A program made the position numbers and the translations under genes. Below the pieces are notes generated by a model. It ran no database searches and was not told the DNA's origin. It saw nothing but the letters and a program-made list of their open reading frames with translations. 64,000 bases of DNA from Gymnopus androsaceus JB14 (lineage: Eukaryota > Basidiomycota > Agaricomycetes > Agaricales > Omphalotaceae): assembly GCA_009733575.1 (NCBI GenBank), contig ML769730.1, positions 1-64,000 on the forward strand, written 5' to 3'. Positions within the stretch are counted from its first letter, which is position 1. Every line of letters begins with the position of its first letter. Shown here piece by piece: positions 1 through 9,800 of this stretch.

Positions 1-66
1 TACCCTATTCCCGAGACCTCCAGAGATCTCTGGAGCCCTCCAGCAAAAATACAGGTTTTGCTGATG
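1..66. mobile_element. CATCAG-family foldback element, truncated by window start
   Basis: The last 66 bases match the right half of the element at 60,842-60,965 in reverse complement, with CCAGAGATCTCTGGAG palindromes followed by the terminal motif GGTTTTGCTGATG. The left end lies outside the window. No coding capacity. Confidence 0.75.
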
Positions 67-180
67 TGGTTTAGTGGTTGTGGGCACTGACTCAGGATTA
101 AGGTTAGGCCTTCCTGTGATAGCTCACCAGTTGAGTTCAAGCCCTCAGGATACTGCCAGAATACTGCAGCCTGTAGTAGC
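67..180 (+). repeat. tRNA-derived SINE-like segment
   Basis: An A-box-like motif (TGGTTTAGTGGTTGTGGGC, starting at 67) is followed about 65 bases later by a B-box-like motif (GAGTTCAAGCC, near 135). The segment does not fold into a good cloverleaf by eye, so it is read as a tRNA-derived repeat rather than a working tRNA. The same segment occurs reversed at about 60,755-60,841 and, diverged, inside the hAT MITE at 14,375-14,470. Confidence 0.5.
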
Positions 181-432
181 CCTCTGAATATATATAGATT
201 ATATGTGTTGCATTATTTAGCACCAATACCACAATCTTAATGCTAAATTTTGCTGCAAATATATTGAAATATATTTGCTATTTGCACTGTGCATGTTAGT
301 AGTCTGAAAATTACAATAGGTATTCAGACATACATTTGCACAAATGTATATTCATGCAAACAACAGTATTCAACTTTCGAATACAAATACCAGATGCATT
401 TGCCAGTATCCGCAGACATTTGGCATTTGTGC

Positions 433-933
433 CAAGGGGTATGTAGAAATTTAAGCGCCCATATCATGATGGGGGGGGGGAGGGAGGGTCCAGAGGCTCT
501 TAAGGGTAAAATATTTTAACCATTTTAGTGGTTGCTTTCATGTTGAATGATGCTTTAAACTACCATATATGTACAATTCCATATTTATCCTGTACTAGAG
601 ACCATCAAATCCTCTTTGCATGCAATATGTGCTGTTAATGTGGATGGGAGAAAGTTTGTGGAGAGTCCTGACCAAGCCCTGACTCACTCTGAACTGATGT
701 AATAAAAGTGCAATTATATTAATTGGCCTGAAATAACATCATATTAAAGAGTAAATGTCTTCAGGACACTTTGAAAATCCTAAAATTGGGCTCTGGCAAC
801 AGCGGCAAAGCAAAAATGTCAGGTGGGCGTGGGAATTCACTACTATATGACGCTAAAGGAGGGGGGCCTTGAAAGCCAAGTTAAGGTCAAAATACAACGT
901 AATATCTAAAATTGTATTTTTGCATACCCCTTG
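433..933. mobile_element. hAT-type MITE, 501 bp
   Basis: The ends are inverted (CAAGGGGTATG at the left, CATACCCCTTG at the right) and are flanked by an exact 8-bp target duplication ATTTGTGC (425-432 and 934-941). The matching place in the right arm near 60,465-60,485 is uninterrupted, so it is a natural empty site. The interior has no long open frame and includes a run of ten or more G. TIR start and 8-bp duplication are the standard hAT signature; superfamily assignment rests on that alone. Confidence 0.8.
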
Positions 934-1186
934 ATTTGTGCCCTTGTCTAGCCTGCATAACTACAGAAAAGGACAGCCTGGAGATGTAGCCTGAAGCTCT
1001 TGACACATGGTTGCAACTCTTGGACATGGGTCAGCAAAGTCCCAACCCTGACACTGACACTGACCCATCATTTGCTTGGGCTGGGCTGAGTCAACTCAAG
1101 ATGGGTCACTGAACTAGCTCATCACATCACTAATGTGAACAAAATGGATGGCCCTATATGTCATATGGATGAGTTTGGATGAATAA

Positions 1187-1365
1187 CATCAGCAAAACCT
1201 GTATTTTTGCTGGAGGTCTGCAGAGATCTCTGGAGCTTGATAGCTGTCAATAAAACTGTCAATTTTCTCCAGAGATCTCCAGAGGTCTCTGGAATAGGGT
1301 ACCTTGCTCCAGAGATGTCCCAAATGAATGGGTTTTCTCCAGTGAAAATACAGGTTTTGCTGATG
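1187..1365. mobile_element. CATCAG-family foldback element, 179 bp
   Basis: It starts CATCAGCAAAACCTGTATTT and ends with the inverted form. The interior is made of nested CCAGAGATCTCTGG-like palindromes plus AGCTGTCAA/TTGACAG-type segments. It is flanked by AA on both sides, inside a CATCC satellite. The same insertion is present in the right arm (59,672-59,830), so it predates the duplication. Non-coding. Confidence 0.8.
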
Positions 1366-1690
1366 AAGGGATGACCTGTGCTTCATCTGATCAATTCTGA
1401 TGAATAATGGATGGCCCTAGGACCTAGGTATCATCTGGATGAGTTCAGATGAATAAGGGATGACCTGTACTTCATCTGGATGAATAATGATGTGCTCTGC
1501 ATCATCTGGATGATTTTTGGATGAACAAGGGATGACCTGTGCAAGACCTGTGTCTCATCTGGAGCAATTCTGATGAGTAATGGATGGCCTTTTATATCAT
1601 CTGGATGAGTTTGGATGAATATAGGATATCCTACACTTCATCTTGATCCATTCTGATGAATAAGAGATGGCCCTATATATCATCTGAAAA

Positions 1691-2441
1691 AGCAATATTT
1701 GTTTGGAAGCCAGGAATACTGTGAGTACCCAAAATGTCCTGCAAAAAGTCAGACCTTTTGGGATTGCACAAATTGCATTGGTGTAATAAGTAACATGCAA
1801 TGCAGCTGAGTTGCTGAAGTTTGCATAATTATTTCCAGCAAATTTTACATATGTAGGCTTTCCCGATGCAATGGTGGAACCGTGCAACTCGTCACGCTGC
1901 TTCCAGCATCAGACATTGACCCAGCCTGTAGGAGGGTACGAAGGAAGAAAAAGGCCGGAGTCACCCGATCGGGTGATGAGATCAAAGAGCAATCAAGAAA
2001 CGAGCGCGCCCAGCGCTTGTATTACTTTGCGCACTCTTCCTTCCAGTGATTCATCGGCGCGCACTTCCTTCTTTAATCCATTCCGTATCTGCCGCTCAAG
2101 AAAAACGCAATGCTCGATTGGGATATACAATAATAAGATAGCTTGGTTAACCCACAATGACTACTGCATCCGTTGTTTACTGTATGTACATTTATCCAGC
2201 ACGTGTCAACTGAACTCAAGGAGAATCCAGAGGGCTTTTCTCGGATGCTCAAGAAAAGCTCAAGCAATAAGATAGACGAGTTTAAATCTCACCGCCAATT
2301 AGTGAAATATACTAGGAATTGTCCTGCGTGAACAATTGTAAAGAGATCGAAATATAAAAATGCTGTCTAACGCATACTTGAAACCATAAAACAGATTATT
2401 TACAAGCGGTGTCGCATTATTTGCTCTAAGGAATGAATCAA
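1691..2441. other. Intergenic, no gene recognised
   Basis: This holds the end of the satellite arm and then more GC-balanced sequence up to the 3' end of the SUN gene. A 134-codon open frame on the + strand (1,871-2,275) has no recognisable motifs and overlaps antisense frames of similar length. I see no supported gene here. Confidence 0.5.
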
Positions 2442-3617
2442 CTACACCCTCTCTCCGTGAATTGATATTCTATGCAGACAGGTGAAGTCATTCCCCCAGT
2501 TGTCAAGGACTTCTACCAAGATGACTGAGGTCTGCGTTGTCAGGTGCGTTGAAAATACCTGTGGTCCATTCAACGCATCCAAAGAGACTCTGGCAACCTG
2601 CTGAAATATGTTGGAGGAGTTGAACGTCGAAGGATCTAGGAGTTGCCCGACCACAAGGAAGGGCTTCCAGTCGGAGAGGAGACTGGACGTTCCTGGGTCT
2701 ACCTCATCCTTTGAAACAAGTGCCCACAGGGAAAGTTCCTTCGGGGCCTGCCTAATCATATCCTCACTAAGGCTGCGCTGATCCGGAAAATGTAACGTGA
2801 ACCCGCGCCAGTGGATGTTGTCGGAAAGTGACAATACGATATGGCCATGGGAGCCTTCAAATTTCCAGCAGTCCGCCGCGGAATGATCTTCCAAAACCAC
2901 ACACGGAGGATTGACGTTCATATGGTTCTTGTCATATCCTCTCGCCCAGATGAGCAGCCTGTCAACAAAAGATGACTGCCTCAATCCTGCAGTCGGCGAA
3001 GTGAGCGCTGCAATAACTTTGGCTCCGTTATCGGCAAGTGCAAAGTTTGAGAGAAGATAGTTTGGCAGAGGCGAAGTGAGGTCCCTAGGCAAGCTGTTAC
3101 TTGGTATCTGGGTCAAAGACAAAGGAGCGTCCCACAAAACATGGTTCCTTTCCGCCGAAGTTTTGCAGTCCATGGATGGCTCAAGCAGGAAGAGACTCTG
3201 GATGACGCAGAGCCCTTGCATTGCGTAGCACAACGCCCTTCCAAATGTACTGAAAAATTGGCTCCGGAGAGAAGTCGGGGTCAGCTTGCCTATGAGACCT
3301 GCAGCAATCGAGACAGCTATAAGGAAGCCACTGACAGCGCTCCAGATAGATTTAGGGAACCAGAAGAAAATAGCGATGAGAGAACGGGTCGCGTAGGTTG
3401 TATATGTAGCTCTTACGACTTCCCTGGGGGACTCGTTTCCGGCTGGAAGGCTAGGTCTCCTGCGATCAAGTTTGGCCTCGTTATCGAGGGCGGCAGCCCG
3501 GGGAATCTGGTCAAAGCGAAGCGATCAGTGAGTGGGTCAAGTCAGCAGCACGAAGATGCAAACCTTGCGCAAATTCGAAGACGATGAGGAAGGTAGGGTG
3601 AAACGGTCAGCGTTCAT
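2442..3617 (-). CDS. SUN-domain (Sad1/UNC-84) nuclear-envelope protein
   Basis: Two exons (3617-3564 and 3506-2442) joined over a 57-nt intron with a CTGAC branch site and a CAG acceptor give a 372-residue protein starting at ATG 3617. A hydrophobic stretch at about residues 60-90 (IAIFFWFPKSIWSAVSGFLI and on) is a likely transmembrane segment. From about residue 170 to the end the sequence follows the SUN fold: an ALADNGAKVIAALTSPTAG start, the FEGSHGHIVLSLS...GFTLHFPD core, a PKELSLWALV strand and a C-terminal DNWGN...TCLHRISIHG. SUN proteins sit in the inner nuclear membrane and bind KASH proteins in the perinuclear space. The protein is short for the family and has little room for a luminal coiled coil. 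The donor (GTTTGC) is not consensus, so the first exon is slightly less certain than the rest. Confidence 0.85.
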
Positions 3618-4465
3618 TTGGACTAGAACAAAGAATATTAATTTCTAGGCGCCCGTTCTGGTTGCCACAAATACCATGGGAATTTTATTTGCCGCCTAAG
3701 ACCCTTCATTTTGGCGGACCACGTGACTAAGTTGCGCAATTTCATCACGTTCTTTTTCAACTTGTTTACTAACTTCGCCTCGCGAGTCCGTGAAGCCAGC
3801 TCTTGGCCAGCTCAGTTATTGTTACAATCGGTATAATTAGTTACCATATAGAGGCCTTCGAAATATACTCTCCCCTGACCAGCCTGACCTCTAACATGTG
3901 GGTGCTGCCCCCAGACTCCCACCTGACCCTAGCCAACAGCGCTCGCATTCTAACTGCCTAACTAAACCTAACCGCTAACTAAACAAAAGCGTTCCGCGCA
4001 TAGGAGCCAATCGCTAACCAGGCCCTAGCAGGAACCAAAAAAATTAAAAGATAGGCAGGTCGGGATTTGAACCCTGCTAGCAAAAACAAAAGGGCGCATG
4101 CAGCATATCTGACACTTGAGCTTACACTGCGTCAAACCACTAAGCCAAACGGATACAAAGTATTCTGTAACAGTACGTATAAGATACCGTTGTGCTGAGA
4201 TGACGCCATACCGATCATGTGATAAAATGAAAGGGTCTTATTGGCGATGATCGGGCCGGCCCTGCACCTCCCTTTCCTTTACTAGCACCTCCACTTGAGC
4301 TCAGAGCGTCTAAGCTCTTCCCTGTAGCTACTGAGGACGTTATTTCTGAAGTATGAGTGGCGTCGGCAGTCATCCTCTCACGTCCATCCTGTACTCCTCG
4401 CTAAATGTCAGTTTGCCGCGGGCGGCAGCAAATTCGGACGCGTTCGTGTCTACACTGCTAAATTT
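3618..4465. other. Intergenic region with a tRNA-like segment
   Basis: This separates the divergently transcribed SUN and Cdt1 genes and must hold both promoters. Apart from the tRNA-like segment at 4,055-4,156, no gene is visible. A short open frame at 4,353-4,556 has no recognisable features but could include 5' coding sequence of Cdt1. Confidence 0.5.
4055..4156 (-). repeat. tRNA-like segment, probably SINE or tRNA pseudogene
   Basis: On the minus strand there is a clear A box (TGGCTTAGTGGTTTGACGC) and, about 60 bases later, a B box (GGGTTCAAATCCC). The spacer is long, and the T arm pairs over only three base pairs before mismatching. I read it as a tRNA-derived repeat or pseudogene rather than a functional tRNA. 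Confidence 0.45.
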
Positions 4466-6116
4466 ATGCAGAGTTCTGATCCTCGATATAATAGATTCAC
4501 AACTCTTCCCGCTGAGCATGAGCGTGAAGAGCTCACTGAACCTCGATCACCATTAGCTCCTCATTTAACGCGTCTTCAATCCATCCAAACCTCGTTACAA
4601 CAAGCATTGTCTCATGCTCTTGCTTCATGCGCTGCCTCGCCATCTTCTCGCACGGGCATTCTTCGTAACGTTGTCAATCATATCTCGTTCAGCGAGTACA
4701 CTGGGCCCTCAACAAAATTCACCGTAGAAGACTTACAGCGGCTTTGCTGGCTTTGGGAATGGGATGGAAAGACCATGAGGGACTTGGCTCAGGAGGACGA
4801 TAATCCTTTCTTGGAAGCACCTCCTCTTTCAAAGGATTGGACAAGAGGCTCAATGGGCTTTGTTGTTAGTTCTGCGACTCAGATCTCAAAGGTCGGACGG
4901 AATCGTTTGCCTGCATATGGCATCGGAATCAAGGTTGAAATTCACCTGGATAATAACATGGGCGCTAGGATGGCCATGACCACGGTCGCTCGTTGGATAG
5001 CTGCTACTGAGACACGTCGTAAAATTTTCAGTGAGAAGCTGCAAGTATGGACGAAGGTGTGTCATGATCAACAAATCACTTCGATGTGATCTTAAATCCG
5101 AAATCTAGATGCACGCTAACCTCGCTGCTGTTCCAATGATTCCATTGGCAGATTTACCTATTTTATGTTCTCCTCTGAAACCAGCGTCTTTGGCGCGTGC
5201 GTTCGCTTCCATGTCTCCCCAATCTTCCTCTTCGTCCAGCAAGAAATCAATGCCGATGATGCCTTCTCCCAGTCAATCGTCGTCCACATCACCTACCAAA
5301 GAAGATCTCGCTATCCCTGCTTCTATCATTTCCACTTCACCAGGAAAGGGCATCCTATGTTCTTACACTCCTTCTGATACTCCACGCATACTCAATATCC
5401 GGACGCCCACCTCCTTCGAGGTCTCTACTGACCACCTACCTTCTGAACCTTTCACACCTCGAGGTCGTAATCCTGATTCTGTCTTGCAGACTCCGACTCC
5501 TACCGCATCTCGTAGGCAAGCATTGTATGATCGTATTCAACAAAGGTCTATGTCTGCTTCGCCGAGTAAGTCTCGATGCAACGCAGATGTACCAGGTAGT
5601 GAACTCACTAAAGACCAAATGCTGAAGTTTGGTCGGAAAGAAATGCGTCGACGGTGTTTGTTGGGACGTCTTGGGGGTGTGGCAGAAAGCGTGTGGATGT
5701 GAGTACTTTAACCATTTCCTACCAAACATATGCTCATATGCTACAGGCTTTTCTCCTGTCAAACGACCGGACGTACTTCTACTTCTACATCATGCAGAGG
5801 TCGGACACTGCTGTGGCCCGAAGTGGCCAGTTCTATCGTCAAGTCTTCCCCAGTTACTATATCAATCGCCGAAGCCAACGAGTCGCTGGAACTGCTAATC
5901 AGACTTTGTCCTTTCTTTCTCCAAAGAGTGCCTATCGACGATGAAGAATGGCTTGGAATGCCGTCCTCTCTTCCCAGCGTTCCCGCGTCCCCATCCAAGC
6001 AACCGTTGGTCACTCAGGAGCTGGCAGTCACAAGTCCCAGGCGCATTAAGAGAGAAACGGGGGGGCTAAGGGAGGTTCGTGAAATCATCCGACGAGAACT
6101 GGGACGGCATGACTAA
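4466..6116 (+). CDS. Cdt1-like DNA replication licensing factor
   Basis: Three exons (4466-5056, 5109-5698, 5747-6116) joined at GTGTGT..CTAG and GTGAGT..CAG introns give 516 residues. Residues about 35-195 resemble the Cdt1 central (geminin-binding) domain: an LTRLQSIQTSLQQALSHALA helix, then FTVEDLQRLCWLWEWDG and a MGFVVSSATQISKVGRNRLP tract. A Ser/Pro-rich linker with several SP/TP sites follows. The C-terminal 120 or so residues (MRRRCLLGRLGGVAESVWM..., then SIVKSSPVTISIAEANESLE...) match the Cdt1 winged-helix that contacts MCM. The known role is loading MCM2-7 at origins with ORC and Cdc6. No long N-terminal extension is seen; a missed upstream exon is possible. Gene symbol withheld because orthology was not tested. 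Confidence 0.75.
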
Positions 6117-6830
6117 GGTCCCCTGCTTCACTGCTTGATTATTTTTCACTAGCGACGCTCTGCGGCCTACCTTCCTTTTTGTGTTCTTCCCCATGGGACC
6201 CTGCCTTAGGGAGGGACCGAGTATCTATTTCGCATTCAGTGTACGAGTAGCTTTGTAGTATGTAGTATGATGTGGATATATATCTACTCCCGAAGATCCC
6301 GTCAAGCTTGGATAGTTGGTTCCAATTTCAGGCTTTGGTTCAAGTCCATGGAGTACATCCCTGCTCTCAGCAATTAGTGTGGCCATTGCAAGGATCCGCG
6401 ACGCCTCGATATTAAAGTGGACGTTTTGATTGAATACTATCCCACGCCCACAGCGGTCGGACTCAAATCCCGCCATCACACTGCTGACTAAGGTCGACAA
6501 TTCATGCTGCCTTGCCTCGTCTACCTCTAAGCTAAGTACTGTCTAACTATGTAACGAGAGTCGGCGGTGCCCAAGACTTTCGGATACGTACTGGGATGGG
6601 AGGGCTAGACCAAGGATGACCCAAAATGGCATGCGCGCTCGATTGCGGACGGATTGCAAAGATTTCCTTTGTTATATTTTCAGTGGGGCTCAATCAAATG
6701 AGCCACCCAGTCTTTCTTTTAACCCAGCACCACTCCTTGCAACAAGTCTATCTGCCACTCCTTACAACAAGTCTATCCCCCACCCCTTACAACAACCCCA
6801 TCCGCCTCCATAAATTAACAGCAAAACCAG
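6117..6830. other. Intergenic region upstream of the exon-array gene
   Basis: No gene is supported. An open frame on the minus strand (6,225-6,500) has no ATG and no recognisable motif. Just before the next ATG (about 6,730-6,800) a short motif CCACTCCTTACAACAAGTCT is repeated two to three times, in the probable 5' leader of the downstream gene. Confidence 0.5.
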
Positions 6831-9800
6831 ATGGATAGTAGCTCTGGAAGCTATAGTGTCGGGGCAGGTTCCCTGGCTAGCGCTGCGGGCAAGCGCAAAG
6901 CGGATGACGTTACATATGTTGAAGATGCAGACATAGAGGCACCTGGAGATGCCTCAGAAGAGCTAGAAGACTTTACATCGATGAAACGCTTTAAATTCGG
7001 TCCAGGTCTAAAGGGTTAGTGTGTTTTGTACCCATTTCTGAAATCCTGCCTCAATCGATATAGAATACTCCGAGCGGCGACTTGTTAAGAAACTTCCAAT
7101 CAACGTCAACAATTTGGCCTTGCCCCATAGGTTTCTTGAATCTTCTGCCACCAGCGTGCGAGATGTCAAGAAGCTCCCCGTCAACCGAAAATACGGTACG
7201 TGTAGATTTAGCTCCTTGTTGTGCGTATTTCAATGCCCTACTCTTAGCAAACACTAACGATGTAGCTGGGTTTTTCTCACCCGCTGACTCTCCTTCGAGA
7301 GCTCAAGATGGCGGCTTGGTCGAGTACGTTGGAATAGGCAACCCGTGAGCATTCATTTGCCTGTCTATGCCAGCGTTGTTGCTCATCCAAGTATCATTAG
7401 GCTTCCCCAAGAATATCGCGGTCCCCTATCCAGGCCTGACTTCTCTGGCGAAATCCAGGGAATCACCCATCCCAAGGTCATCCTTCAGCAACATGGGTCA
7501 CCGGATGCACTGCAGCCTGCAAACCAAATAGTGTCTACCTTGCAGGCCCAGTCGGAGAAGGGAGATGTAGAACTACCAACGTTTAATGTCGAGTCCGTTA
7601 ATCCTGTTTATCCATCCCCATCCCAATCGCATGACGAGCATGTAGCCCATTGGTGCGTCGTTTCTACTTCTCGTGTTTGCAAAGCTCATGCATGTCTTTT
7701 CACAGGGCGACGAGCATCGATTCCACCTATCTTGAATTCGTTCAGGAGTCGGAATCTGGGATCCCCAACGCTGGGAGTCAGGTCTCCAATACCGAGAGTA
7801 TGTCGGTAGAGTCTCCAAATGCTGAAAACGATCGACCTACTGGGAATGACGCTTTGACCACCGAGACCCTGTTGGTTGAGTCTTCCAATGTGCAAAACAA
7901 TCAGGCTATTCCACTGCCGCAGGATCATGATGAGGAGCTTCGTACATTGACGGCTTATTAGTAAGTCCCTCCTCCTTATCTCTCGCGGCGTTTCTTGACT
8001 TGTTTTTTACAGCGCCTCTCAGGGAGTCGATGTTACCCAGACTGAATTCATTGCCTGGGCTTCCAGCCAGATGTGCCATTCAGAGCCTGATTCTGGGATC
8101 AACGGCACTGGAAGTGATGTTTCCGACTTCGAAAGCATGTCGGCGGAGTCTCCAAACGCTGAAAACGATCAGCCTACTAGGAATAGCGCTTCAACCACCG
8201 AGACCCTGTTGGTCGAGTCTTCCAACGTGCAAAGCGATCAGGCTATTCCACTGCCGCCGCAGGACCAAGATGAGGAGCTTTGTGCATTGACGGCTTACTA
8301 GTAAGTCGTTCCTCTTCTCTCCTGCAGCATTTTTTTTTTGACTTAAACGTTTTTTTGCAGCGCCTCTCAGGGAGTCGATGTTACCCAGCCTGAGTTCATT
8401 GCCTGGGTTTCCAGCAAGGTTGATCGTTCAAATTCAGCTGCATCTGGAATTGACGAAACTGGGAGTGACTTTTCCGGCACTGAGAGAGTGTCAGTCGAGT
8501 TTCCAAACGCTGAAAATGATCAGCCTACTGCTTCAACCACCGAGTATTCCAATGTGCAAAACGATCAAGCTATTCCACTGCCGTCGCAGGACCAAGATAA
8601 GGAGCTTCGTGCGTTGGCGGCTTATTAGTGCGTAGCTCCCTTTGTCTTCCGAGGTATCTCTTGATTTACATGTCTTGTTACAGCGCCTCTCAGGGAGTCG
8701 ATGTTACCCAGCCCGAATTCATTGCCTGGGCTTCGAGTGAGGTTAACCGTTCAGCGTCTGAACCCGGTATTGGCAACACTGGGAGTGAGGTTTCCGACAC
8801 CGAGAGTATATCGGTTGAATCTCCGATCGCTGGAAACGATCAGTTTACTAGGAATGGTGCTTCAACCATCGAGACCCTGTTGGTTGAGTCTTCCAACGTG
8901 CAAAACGATCAGGCTATCCCATTGCCATCGCAGGACCAAGATGAGGACCTTCGTGATTTTATGGCTTACTAGTAAGTCGTTCCTCGTCTCTCCTGCAGCC
9001 CTTTTTAACTTAAATGTCTTTTTACAGCGCCTCTCAGGAAGTCAATATCACCCAGCCTGAATTCATTGCCTGGGTTCCCAAGGTTGATCGTTCAGAGTCT
9101 GCATCCGGAATCGACGACACTGGGAGTGAGTTTTCCGAGACTGAGAGTGTGTCGGTCGAGTCTCCAAACGTTGAAAACGATCAGTCTACTGCTTCAACCA
9201 TCGAGTCTTCCATTGTGCAAAACGATCAAGCTATTCCACTGCCGTCGCAGGACCAAGATGAGGAGCTTCGTGCGCTGGCGGCTTATTAGTGCGTTTCTCC
9301 TTTTGTCTTCCGAGGTATCTCTTGACTTACATGTCTTTTTACAGCGCCTCTCAGGGAGTCGATGTTACCCAGCCTGAATTTATTACCTGGGCTTCGAGCG
9401 AGGTTAACCATTCAGTGTCTGAACCCGGTATTGACAACACTTGGAGTGAGGTTTCCGACGCCGAGAGTATATCGGTTGGATCTCCGAACGCTGAAAATGA
9501 TCAGCCTACTATTTCAACCACCGAGTCTTCCAATGTGCAAAACGATCAAGCTATTCCACTGCCGTTGCAGGACCAAGATAAGGAGCTTCGTGCGTTGGCG
9601 GCTTATTAGTGCGTAGCTCCCTTTGTCTTCCGAGGTATCTCTTGATTTACATGTCTTGTTACAGCGCCTCTCAGGGAGTCGATGTTACCCAGCCCGAATT
9701 CATTGCCTGGGCTTTGAGTGAGGTTAACCGTTCAGCGTCTGAACCCGGTATTGACAACACTGGGAGTGAGGTTTCCGACGCCGAGAGTATATCGGTTGAA

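Larger units (their letters stand above)
1..1690. repeat. Left arm of a large inverted duplication
   Basis: This stretch is the near-identical reverse complement of about 59,345-60,965. Long tracts, for example 1,366-1,680 against 59,345-59,671, match with only scattered differences. It contains a tRNA-like segment, an AT-rich tract, a hAT-type MITE, a CATCAG-family foldback element and CATCC-type satellite. The arm runs off the left edge of the window, so its true length is unknown. The two arms differ by two insertions (433-933 here, 60,057-60,452 there). Confidence 0.85.

Noticed and set aside
8000..9060. Alternative-frame open stretches in the exon array (for example the LPGLRVRLTVQRLNPVL type)
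   Set aside because: They run out of phase with the splice sites and repeat only because the DNA repeats; the phase-2 exon frame explains all units.
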